Shown here: positions 1 through 15,057 of the stretch, piece by piece | How the letters are laid out: every line of letters begins with the position of its first letter | Numbering within the stretch: the stretch's first letter is position 1 | Assembly: GCA_022113835.1 (NCBI GenBank) | Contig: JAILWY010000022.1 | Span: forward strand, 2,418,001-2,482,000 | Length of the DNA: 64,000 nt | Source: Atopsyche davidsoni | Taxonomy: Eukaryota; Arthropoda; Insecta; Trichoptera; Hydrobiosidae | Reading direction: 5' to 3' | Made by a program: the position numbers and the translations under genes | Notes under the pieces: generated by a model | Database searches by the model: none | Seen by the model: only the letters and a program-made list of their open reading frames with translations | Told to the model about the DNA's origin: nothing

Positions 1-3000
1 GTTCCTCGTCCCGGCGCCCGGGAGACACGCCCTCATAGTTGTCTTCGTACCTGTACAGGAAACCGACATGAAACAAACAAAGAATCAGTACTTTAAAATA
101 AAACACATTATTTCAGAACGTTTTAATTGAGTTTATGATATTTTTATGTTGCTCACTATATAACTTTTGTTTATTTTTTATACTTCATTTAATGCAAGAA
201 TGTGAGCATTTTATCATTATTGTTATCAATAAGTTTAAATATTTTTTACTGTTAAATTTTTCAGGTATTTGGTATTCTTAATAAGAACATTTAGTAACAT
301 AAAGTTTCACATACCGCATACTGGGCATGCCAAGTTTATTATGCTATTTAGTTATGTTTAAAGACCTTAATAAATATTATTTTTACTGGGGATTCCTTGA
401 TATTTATTACGGGACAAGTATTCAGCAGATTTCACGCATTGCTTAAGAATACTTCAGATAAAATACTACCTGCATCAATCAACTTTTCACTATATTAATG
501 TATTTTTAGTACAGCATTATCGGTAGTAATCACTTCAAAAACCTGATTATGTAACAATATAATTTTTAAATAAATAATTATTTTTAACAGACAAGCCTTT
601 AAATGTCCAAAGAATAGAAATAATTCCAATAAATATCCTTTCACAAATAGATAAAATAAAATCTTGGGAAGAAACCACGACTTTTGAGACTGCAGATGTA
701 AAATTGGACCGTTGTATAACCGCCGGGTAATCATTTTTTCTACCTTAAGTCAACAATACAAGGAACAAAACTTAATAAATTGTTTGAGCAGATTCTACAA
801 ATCTAATTAAAATAAGGTAAATTTACCATGTCTTGTATTTTCAAAGGGATTTATTTCATTGTTGAGCATACAATACTGTTGTTATTTATACAAGGAATGT
901 ATTTAATTAAAAATCACAACAATGATTTAGGCAATATGTTGAAAATCACTAAGATATGCACATCGCTTGCCGGAATCCCGTAAATCAAATCACCAGCAGT
1001 GTTGCACACCCAACTGATCTAAATGCTCAAGAACACAGCACCGACAGGCCCAAAGGTCAGAACTGTCTGCGAAGTTCATCCGCCGCAACTCGAGGTCTGC
1101 CCGCTTACTTCCTGAGTGTGCTTACTTCCTAAACACGCTCCGACACAACGCAAATAGAGACACAGTACAAGCACAGGTAACTGAGAGCTGAGCGTGCACA
1201 CGACAAAGCGGACACCTTGCACAACACATACGAGGCTTCTACTTTTTCATATATCTGCATTAAACGCGCGCCTGCAGAACGGCAACAGAGTCAGACAGCT
1301 CGGCTGCTTCTGTATGTGCGTGGTGTGAGAGCGATGGCGAGAGAAAGTGAGGTACCCGATACTCTCCTCCATGGCGAGGCGCGCGCGGTCCAGGATGCTC
1401 ATGATCTTGGTCTTGGCGGGCATGACGCGCGACGGGGGCACGGGGCTGCGAGGCGGACCGCCGCGGCCCACGCCGCCTCTGCACAGCGACAAACTACCTT
1501 AAGTCTCACTTTCAAATTATCTGTGCTGCACTACTCGTGAATTATGTTATTCCTTGTGTTTTTATTATTATTATTTTGATTATAAATGTGTCTATTTTTA
1601 TTATTAAAATTAATATAATCACGTCCGACACGTATCCATCGTCTGCGTTAGGTATGCCGATCGTCGGTTAAATCTACAACTCAGATTGTAGATGCAAGTG
1701 ACCGATACATCATTGACAAGACAAACCTCTAATACATAATTTTTTTTATCCATCACATTTTACCAAAATATGAAACCTCAACCAATTCAGTCAGCTGTGT
1801 TGACACTAACTCTGTACATCGTACATGTTAGTTCTGGTGAAAGCAGAGAATCTCTTACCCACAACTGACCACATCGTCCGGAATCCATTTCTAATGTAAG
1901 TCTCAAATTAGATGCATGGTTGATATGAACTAAAAGGTTGGGCATTCCTTACGTTACGTGGCTATTATTAAAACTTCTGTGTTTATTTAAAAAACTCTGA
2001 AGGGACAAATACCTGTTTTCTAAAAAGTTGGATATATATATATTTTTTATTTTATGCAATGTATAAGCATTTTTATTTTTTATTTTGTTTTTGACACTTA
2101 TTTTGATACATTATATATTTATTGGTGATTTCAAGCGTTTATTTAACAATTTGAAGTTTTACAAATATAACTAAATAAAAGATGAGAAAAAAATGAATTC
2201 GTGTGACAATAATACTAAACTTTATTATTGATTTAGAGTGAGTATATTAAATTCAGCAATCTATCTTTGCGTGGGAGTTTGAGCGTGGTGATGATCTTCA
2301 GGACATCATCCAAGAGCATCAACAAGCATAGACCCATTGACCAAACATGCAATTATCAGTTGTGAAACTCAAACACCACATAAAAAACCAATTATAACGA
2401 CAGATCTCATCCTTATATCAAACAGTTGAATCTTAATCATGTATAAGTTCACCCCAGATTGATTTTCAAGTCAACTAAGTGCGTTTTAGGTGTAAGCGAA
2501 GTATCTGAAGCAAAATATAACAAGGCTTGGTTATTTCCTTGATGCAAAAGGATTTATAAACAATTCTAGCTACATCGCAATGTAATGTAGTGTTTCGCAG
2601 TGTAAAAGCAGACAGCCCATGAGTAGGTACATTGGCAGCAGTATGGAGAAAATCCACGATAAGAAGTGCGCATATTTATCAATGCACCAGCTATATTATA
2701 AAATATATAACTTTGATTTAATCCATACTCCATTTCTGATTTATGACAAAATAACAAGGCAGAAGAGCTAAGGGGCTCTCATTCATAATTATGTCAACAC
2801 ATAATTCAACTCCTCGTCTATTGTTATGCAACAAGGATAGCAGGTAGCGGAAGAGCGAGGAAAGCGCAAAGAACTGACCTAGAAACGGGCCGGAAGATTC
2901 CGCCGCGGCCTCGGTTGGGACGCTGCACGGGTGCCACGTCCGGTGACACGTGCGGCGCGTGCGGGGACGGGATAGCAGGGTCCAGCATCTCCCGGATCTG

Positions 3001-5977
3001 CTCTTGCCGGATCACGTCGTTGTTGTCGGGAATCAGGTACTTGCGCACCTGCGAAGGGGGTGTACTATTGTTTGTAGAATGTACTAAATTTAAATTCTTC
3101 GAAAGACTCAATTGTGTGTTAATTTTAAGACAAAGTAATTCAAAATAAAGTATAAACTAGGCAGAAAAAACAGAATTATACAATTACAATTTTATATTGA
3201 AAAATAGATAATATAGTAGGGTCTATTTCCTAGATATAATAAAAAATAAAAACCTGATTTCCACAAGAGCTAGCTTTGTTTCTAATTATACAAAACAAAT
3301 AAAAATTACACTGCGGATTACCTATTGAAACCCAGAGGGTGTTAACATAAATATGTACTTGTTATTGGTTAGGCTAGTTTCACACGTCCCAGTTTAGAAC
3401 AGATTGCATGTCAGATTACAGGTTTGTGTTTGAAACAGAGACGTGTGAAATTAGCCGTAGGGCGGGTCCTACCTCAGCGAGAGCGAAAGCGATGCGCGCG
3501 TGCGCCTCGGCCGGGGGGCCCAGTGCGCAGATCTCCACGTGGAGATCGTCCGCCAAGTGAGCGTACTTGGGGTCCAAGGCCTGGCGCAGCTCTTCTTCTT
3601 TTTTTCTGCAATAAAGTTATTTCAAATGCGTTAATTATGATGGACTAGCATGGATATTCACTAATAAATTATAACATTGAAAGCAATTCAAAAATATAGT
3701 AATTTGAACAAGACTGTAAGGGTGAGGAGAAAATATATATACAGCGTTGCATTTCTATATCATAACGAAATGAACTTGAAATTATTTTGAGTTTAATTTA
3801 AAGGAATTCTACTCATGTGTATGAGTTTTAATGGTGGGTATATTTTCAATAGTATGAAATTTCCAACCAGAGTTTCCTTATTACTTTTCCTCGCTTATAA
3901 ATAAGGAGTACATGAACACACAAGTGGAGGACGGTGTTAGAAGAGATCAGAAGAGATTTTAGCCGCCAGACTTATCACGTCTCTGCTACTATGTTTTCAA
4001 ATCATAAAAAAGCTAATAAAAACTATGCAAGCTCAAAATGGGTTCTCAATTTTGCTTTATTTGGATTCGAGCAAGGTAGACTGGCTAGTTAAATAGCTGA
4101 CCACTAGACCATAGGGTAATTGGTCTTTCTACTTTATATTTATAAAAGGGGAAGAAACAAAAACTGTTACCTGTCCTTCATGGAGCCCCTCCCCAAGACG
4201 GCCATCTTGCACATGGTCTCCTCTTGCAGCCGCTTCATCGAGTTACCCTTGGGGCCCAGCAGCTTCCCCACAAAGTTGAACTGGAACAAAATAAACATTA
4301 TTTTTTCATATGAAAATATCCAATTCATGACCATAAGATGTTAATATTTTCAACATTTGTATTATATTCTATGCATTGACAGTAAAGAGAATATTATTTG
4401 ACTGTGAAAGAATTCATTGTGCAGTACTTCATTATTACAATCAAATTGTTTAAGCTTGCGATTTTTTTTTCTAATTTCTCTAATTTTAATTTTCAATTTT
4501 TTTTCTAATAATAGTCTCTTACTAATCGTGTGAATAATTTTTTTACCAAAATATCCAAAAATATCTGACACGATTGGACTATGATATATATATCAGGAGG
4601 AAATGTTCAATTTTCATCAAAGCTACGCTACACTACCTTGCATCTTTTAAAAGACTTGTTTACAATATACCGACTACTTTAACCACTGAGCCAAACTGTA
4701 AACTGAAATTGTTTACGATGGGGAAACTATTTTTGGAATAAAAATACAAGACGCATCGATCTCAACATTACTGGTATAAAGAAACAGGAATGCATCCTTA
4801 ATGTGTAAGTCGTAAACATAATATATCTATCAATAGAGTGAATAGATGATGATAATAGGCACATGAGAAAGAAACGCACACATTTTTTTCTAAACTAATG
4901 AAAGAGCACACGGGAAGTGTGATGTTGAAATATCGGCAGCAGGCAGGTCAGTGAATAGACCAATAATCACATAGGTTATAATGTGATCACCAGTTGGCAC
5001 ATGATCGCTAATTTTACAAAAGTGTATTACCTGATTCACACTGATTTGACAAATGATAGGTTATATATTTGTAAGTCTTTCATATAAATAAGTAAGCACA
5101 AAATTATAGATGAAAATATGCTATTTAAATGCTACATTATAGTTTACAGAACTTTGTCTACATTATAGTTTACAGAAGTTTAAAGAAACTGAGATACCGT
5201 TACACCAAAATATATTAAATTGCAATTTTTATGCGTAGATATTGATAATAATAATCATAACACAAAAATTATTGATAAAGAGTATATGGCTTACTTTAGG
5301 ATGCTCCCTGACCGGTACAAGGACTTTGACTGACACCTTAATGGGTTTCTCCCTGTAGATATCCACATAACGCATCTCCTTGGTGGGAATGCGACCCAAT
5401 GACTGCACACGAGACACCTCTAAAAAAAGAAAACATTGAGAAATCACCAGTTTCCGAAGATAAACGCTTTTCACACATTCAAAATGTGTTATGCGTGTTA
5501 GTACAAATATATCTCTAATAATATCCACTATAAAACAAAACCCACAACAGAGGGTCGAGTCAAAAGCACCATTCGTGCCATAAATTACAAAATTGCAATT
5601 TATCGTTTACCTTTGTGCTAGTTATTCACTGCACTTTTTAAAACTAAATTTGTGTAATAAATCTTCGGATTTCAGATCAATTTTAAATATTCAATACGAG
5701 TTCGATCTTTCGCAGGAAAATATTAGTACAAAGGTAATGAATGCAGTATATGCAGTTGAAAAATAAACATACCTTGATCGATCAGCTTTATTGAAATGGG
5801 AAATTTCGCTTGATCAATTTTTAATTTTTCTCCCAGAAGTTCTCGCATATATTCGCCCGCTTTATCGCTGACGGGGTTGGCTTCGTCGCCATCTTGTTCA
5901 TTGATGGCGTGCTCTTGCGGAGCGTTTCTCTTAAAATCACTTCCTCCGTAGCCGTTTTTATCATATTTGTCTGCCAT
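1..5977 (-). CDS. STAR-family KH-domain RNA-binding protein (Sam68/Qkr58E-like), 3' end off window
   Basis: Predicted coding exons on the minus strand: 5977-5773, 5419-5295, 4280-4171, 3605-3473, 3048-2879, 1478-1356, 50-<1. All phases agree and all introns are GT-AG. The start is the ATG at 5977 (MADKYDKNG). Residues about 40-60 ([14 protein letters not shown]) look like the Qua1 dimerisation helix. The KH domain spans roughly residues 66-190 and carries the RNA-binding GXXG loop as GPKG in [17 protein letters not shown] (exon 3). Exon 4 ([16 protein letters not shown]) continues the KH/Qua2 part. Exon 5 has [20 protein letters not shown], typical of KHDRBS/Qkr proteins, then a Pro- and RGRGG-rich segment. 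Known family role: nuclear regulators of alternative splicing and RNA metabolism, often phosphorylated. Insects have several Qkr/Kep1 paralogues, so I give no symbol. About 305 residues are visible and the C-terminus lies beyond base 1. It is divergently arranged with the cathepsin gene. The family call is strong; the exact orthologue is not resolved. Confidence 0.9.
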
Positions 5978-6726
5978 TTTCTATTAAAATTAATAAATAT
6001 ACCACCTAAAAATCACTTTTGTGACGCACAATCTATAAACTACTAATAGTTTTAGGTAGCACGTACCGACGGGTTTGGGATTAATATTATAATGTTGGCA
6101 GCAGTTGCCGGCTTTTTGCCATAGACAAATCGTAAGGAATTGCTTGATTAAATAATATATAAGTGAATAAAAAAATACCTTCAAGTATTTATTTATTTCA
6201 ACTTAGTTATTGTTTACATATTTAATCATTTATTCTTGTAATTAAAAAAAAATCTGGACGCTTATTGATGATATATCAGCTCTAGTTTATTTAGCATTCA
6301 AATACTGCTCTCTAACAAGTCAAAATTTTTACGTGCAAAAACCTGACCTATCAGATCTGAACAGCTCGAAATAATTGTTTTAATTAATGTGTTTATAATT
6401 ATCACAAGCTACAATTTTAATTTCGGTGATTTTGAAAGCCCAATTATTTTATTCGTTAATTTGCATTAAGTAGCCATAAAAAATAAAAACAACCTAGTTT
6501 TGTTTGGAAGACGTCATGATATGACGAGTATTGAATAAATGAAAGAAAACAAACCGTAGTGTTGAAATATACTTTATTGTTAACTACCCGAAGAGATAAC
6601 AAGTTCATAAAATTGTTGCGGTATTTAGAGCCGAGTTCAGTTGCGGGACTTTTCTCATTGGGATAAGTCATTCGCAATTGAACATTTTATAACTTAAATT
6701 TAATTAGGGTAGCAAGCGTTGAAACA
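5978..6726. promoter_or_regulatory. Divergent promoter region between the KH gene and the cathepsin gene
   Basis: About 750 bp separate two oppositely oriented start codons (5977 minus, 6727 plus). It must hold both 5' UTRs and probably both core promoters, unless upstream non-coding exons exist. The sequence is AT-rich with no clear CpG enrichment, TATA arrangement or repeat. I see no open frame of interest here. Function is inferred from gene orientation only. Confidence 0.5.
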
Positions 6727-11889
<5,163 letters not shown>

Positions 11890-12480
11890 AAATGTGATTA
11901 CTTGTCTATGTTTTTATGTGATTTTTTCATGTGATTTGATAGTTGTAAGATTTTCAAGAGGCTCTTTTCAGTAATTTGATATGTCGTTTTCTCACCTGAA
12001 AAAATTACCACCGTACTTGCATATTTGTCTTATTTCAAAGGTATTGTTGGCCTGTCCCGCATATCAATTTCACAGGTTTATTCCTTTTTGTTATATTGAT
12101 TTAAAAGAACACTCTGAATGCAAATGCCGCTAGATATTGTGATGTGATATTAATATTGCTAGTTTAATATAAAACATGTAAAATAGTTTGAAAATACTCG
12201 CCTGCTATTTGAAATCAATGTGATAACCTTAGAAAATGATATTTTTGTAATGCCAAATGATGCTGATGTTGTTTTAATTTTATTTAATAACGAGTGAGAC
12301 TTCTTGTTTTATTTTTACCTAAGCTGCTCCATGTACATTTAAAAAAAAATCCTTTAAATGACATTGTGAAACGAAGAGGTTTCTTAAAATTTTATATTAT
12401 TTTTAAAAAAACCGTTGCTACTGTAGATCTGATTTTCATTTGTAATTCAAATATATGAATAAATTATTCTTTGAAAAAGT
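11890..12480 (+). terminator. 26-29-p: 3' UTR and poly(A) signal of the cathepsin gene
   Basis: AT-rich sequence after the stop codon at 11887-11889. A canonical AATAAA at 12458-12463 is followed within about 20 bp by a T/G-rich stretch, the expected layout of a cleavage site. No other strong signal lies closer to the stop. Confidence 0.55.
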
Positions 12481-12989
12481 GGTTTCGTTTAATTCTGCAC
12501 ATTGTAATAATCAGTACTCGCTGAGAAGATACCAGCTTTAGACTGATCCAACTTTCCCCTCTCCTTATCCTCAACTTCATTCAATTTATTCATATCTAAA
12601 TAACCATCATATCAATCACGAGCGTGTCCTTTGGTTGCTGCTGCGCCTACTCCGCTGCAATTTATGTCTGATCTACCAAAGCGGCCAGGAGTTTCAATGT
12701 CCATGTAGAAAATATAGATTCTTATCTCCAATGGATTATATATTTTCGACTTCAATCCTTGTCTCAACCTTTTATCTGTACCGAAAACTTTGTGCATAAT
12801 TAAATCGTACAGCTTTATCATGAAAAACTATTTTAGTATCACGCTTTGTTTTATACCGACTCGTTTAATTTTCAATTTATATATATATATATATATATAT
12901 AGCAGGGGTGGATGAACTTTTGATCACTACTTGTTATTTAAAGCCAAAAATATGTTATAGAAAATCAGCGACAGCTTCTACCCACTACT
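12481..12989. other. Intergenic DNA with a short AT microsatellite
   Basis: No coding features recognised. A TA dinucleotide run occupies about 12880-12900. The small open frames here have no recognisable domain. Confidence 0.4.
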
Positions 12990-13222
12990 GTGCGCTGGAA
13001 ATTCAGGCTCTACACCTACATCATCAGACTGTACATGATGTACGCCGAATCTGTTTAGTCCAATGCCAGGCTACACCTCATCGCGAGTATCAAGACCGCC
13101 CAAAACTCCTGCCTATGCCTCGTCCTAGGTGCCTATCATCGCACCTCGATTCCACCGATCGCAACCCAGACGCTTCACTTCACCGAAAAACTATACCTGT
13201 CCATACAAGGGGATTGGAGATG
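12990..13222 (+). pseudogene. LINE reverse-transcriptase C-terminal fragment (Jockey/CR1-like), decayed
   Basis: Read from 12990 the frame gives VRWKFRLYTYIIRLYMMYAESV, a stop, then SNARLHLIASIKTAQNSCLCL and GAYHRTSIPPIATQTLHFTEKL. This resembles the C-terminal thumb region of non-LTR retrotransposon reverse transcriptases (K.RLY...P...Y......L..IQ...LR.I..A...T....L). An in-frame TAG and the lack of flanking RT motifs show it is a dead, truncated copy. Clade assignment is tentative. Confidence 0.5.
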
Positions 13223-13423
13223 AAACTCCAGATTAACTGCCCGTCCACTACATATATAAATTCCAATAAATTACGTATAAAATATAATAATATACAAGAA
13301 GGAACGCCGAGTAGTCAACAAACATATCCAGGAGTGATCATTGTACCCTCTTGCTCTACCTGTTTTTTTTTTGTTTTCTGCTTTGTTCTTGTTATAAATC
13401 TTTACATATGTTATTATCTAGTT

Positions 13424-13650
13424 CAGTGCTTCTCAAAGTGGTCCCTACGGACCCCAGGGGGTCCCTGAGATCATTCAGGGGGTCCTTAGAAAATTTAAAT
13501 TGATTTGGGGGTCCCTGAACAACGTCAGGGAGTCCGCGCAAGGTTTAATATAAAATAAAAAAATTGTGACATTTTATTAATATGGAAGCCGATAGGCAAG
13601 TTTTGACTATGAAAAGGGGCCCATGGGCCAAAAGAGTTTGAGAGTCACTG
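13424..13650. mobile_element. hAT-like MITE with 8-bp target duplication
   Basis: A 227-bp element bounded by imperfect terminal inverted repeats: left CAGTGCTTCTCAAAG, and right ending CTCAAACTCTTTTGG when read from the complement, closing with CACTG. It is flanked by a perfect 8-bp duplication ATCTAGTT (13416-13423 and 13651-13658). CAGTG ends plus an 8-bp duplication are hallmarks of hAT elements. The interior carries repeated GGGGGTCC motifs and no transposase. Confidence 0.88.
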
Positions 13651-13823
13651 ATCTAGTTCGTAGTTATTTATTTAATGCATGCAATAATGTAATAGCCATA
13701 CATCATAACCGAGAATCTCGATTTTTTTTTGTTTTTTTGGGTGCTATGGCGATTAGAATAGTCACTCTATCGACGCTTTGGCCACCCTTGATATATAGCC
13801 TGTTTTGTAGTTTGTATGTTTAA

Positions 13824-14703
13824 CACACTAAAGGCGGGGCGGGTACTAGTACCCGTTTCGCGGACTGCTGTCTAAAAGCGGGGCGTGTATTTGTACCTTT
13901 TTAAATGAGTTTACTTTAAAAGCGGCAGAAGGTGGTTTTACTCTTTAGGTTTACAGCTCGTAATGTTTGTTTAGACTCGTCAACGTTACTTCTACCAATA
14001 CTGTCCAGTGATTCTGAACAAAGTGACAATGAAGAAGTGGAGTGGTCAGAGAATGACAATCCTCCAATTATTGAACAATTTTTAGGACAAAGTGGTGTTG
14101 TTGTGATGCCAAGTAATCCGCATGTGTATGAAGGGGTTCAACTTTTTATAGGAAACGATTTATTTGACTACATGCAAAACAAAGAGTGTTTCGCCGTAAT
14201 ATTTGCGATGTTTGCAGGATTGATGTATTGGTTGAAAATCAGAAGGCTGGCGAAATAATTTGCGTATTCGTAATTTATTCAATATAACTACACTGGATAG
14301 AAATATACGTTTAAAAATCTGAGATTAATAAGATTTTCATTTTGACTGACACACCAATGACAGCGCATGACGTCACGCCTCAATATACAACTCAAATTGT
14401 AAACAAACTTCGATGCAAACACAATGACATGCATGACAGTTGAGATGAGGCGTGACGTCAGAGCGGACGCCATGACACCTGCGAGCTTTTTCACGCGCTA
14501 TTGAAAAAATATTATAAAAACGGCTTTAAACTTCGTTAAACTCTAGTTTATTACCGAAATAAAGTTTTTTTCGTAATTAGTAAACGTGTACCCTCAAAAA
14601 CGGAAGAAGATTTCAAAATCAAAACAGGGGGGCGGCCAACGCAAATGATCTCGCTTTTAGACGGCAGTCAGCGAAGCGGGTACTAGTACCCGCCTTCAGT
14701 GTG
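13824..14703 (+). mobile_element. Internally deleted piggyBac-like element with TTAA target sites
   Basis: An 880-bp element sits between two TTAA tetranucleotides (13820-13823 and 14704-14707). The 15-bp terminal inverted repeats are CACACTAAAGGCGGG and CACACTGAAGGCGGG (right end on the complement), one mismatch. Just inside each end lies the palindrome GGGTACTAGTACCC. TTAA duplication is diagnostic of piggyBac. The interior keeps a transposase N-terminal fragment (13932-14258), so it is a non-autonomous deletion derivative. It ends only about 300 bp upstream of the start codon of the WAP/CCP gene. Confidence 0.92.
13932..14258 (+). pseudogene. piggyBac transposase N-terminal remnant (about 108 codons)
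   Basis: The frame contains an acidic Ser/Glu/Asp stretch (SSDSEQSDNEEVEWSEND) followed by IEQFLGQSGV and a segment ending in YEGVQLFIGNDLFDYM. This matches the N-terminal part of piggyBac transposases. The catalytic DDD domain and the Cys-rich C-terminus are absent, replaced by unrelated residues and a stop. The ATG at 13932 may not be the original start. It cannot be an active transposase. Confidence 0.75.
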
Positions 14704-14707
14704 TTAA

Positions 14708-15005
14708 GAGTGTATGCTGACGAATGATTGGCACAATTCATTGATTTCGCGTGCGGGTAGTCGCGGATCCCGCCGCTGGCAACACCGGCCACGGCGGCGG
14801 AGGATTTTCGCGCGGCGCACTGGCAACACAGCGAGTGTCTGGGCTGGGAGCGGCGGCGCGCCTGTACCTCCGCGAGACGTCAGGGAGAGCCAAAACATGG
14901 CGAGTGCCCGCTGGGTGTAGCGGCCTGCGCGAACTCCCGGGACACGGACCCACTCCGGCCCTCGGCCGCCAGCTCGGCCCGGCTTCAGCCCCCACCCCCG
15001 CCAAG
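14708..15005 (+). promoter_or_regulatory. GC/CpG-rich promoter and 5' leader of the WAP/CCP gene
   Basis: This stretch is markedly GC- and CpG-rich compared with the surrounding AT-rich DNA and runs directly into the start codon at 15006 (context CCGCCAAGATG, a good Kozak match). An upstream in-frame ATG at 14751 would add 85 residues, but these are low-complexity Arg/Gly/Ala with no signal-peptide character. The downstream ATG, which opens a clean signal peptide, is preferred. No TATA box is evident. Confidence 0.6.
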
Positions 15006-15057
15006 ATGCGCCATATTTTCGCAGTTCTGCTGTTGGTGTGCGTGCTGCAACAGAGAG
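15006..15057 (+). CDS. Hasp: Exon 1: signal peptide of the WAP/CCP protein
   Basis: Encodes MRHIFAVLLLVCVLQQR and one base of the next codon. There is a basic residue, then a hydrophobic core of about 12 residues, ending in polar residues: a classical secretory signal. The donor is GAGAG/GTAGGT in phase 1, which fits the acceptor at 19269-19270 (GTAG/CG) so that GCG GAG GCC continues the protein. Confidence 0.8.

Noticed and set aside
1217..1540. Plus-strand open frame of 107 codons
   Set aside because: Antisense shadow of exon 6 of the minus-strand KH gene, which has the matching splice sites and conserved protein context.
14751..15005. N-terminal extension of the WAP/CCP protein from an upstream ATG
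   Set aside because: In frame, but low-complexity and without signal-peptide features. The ATG at 15006 has a better context and starts a clean secretory signal.
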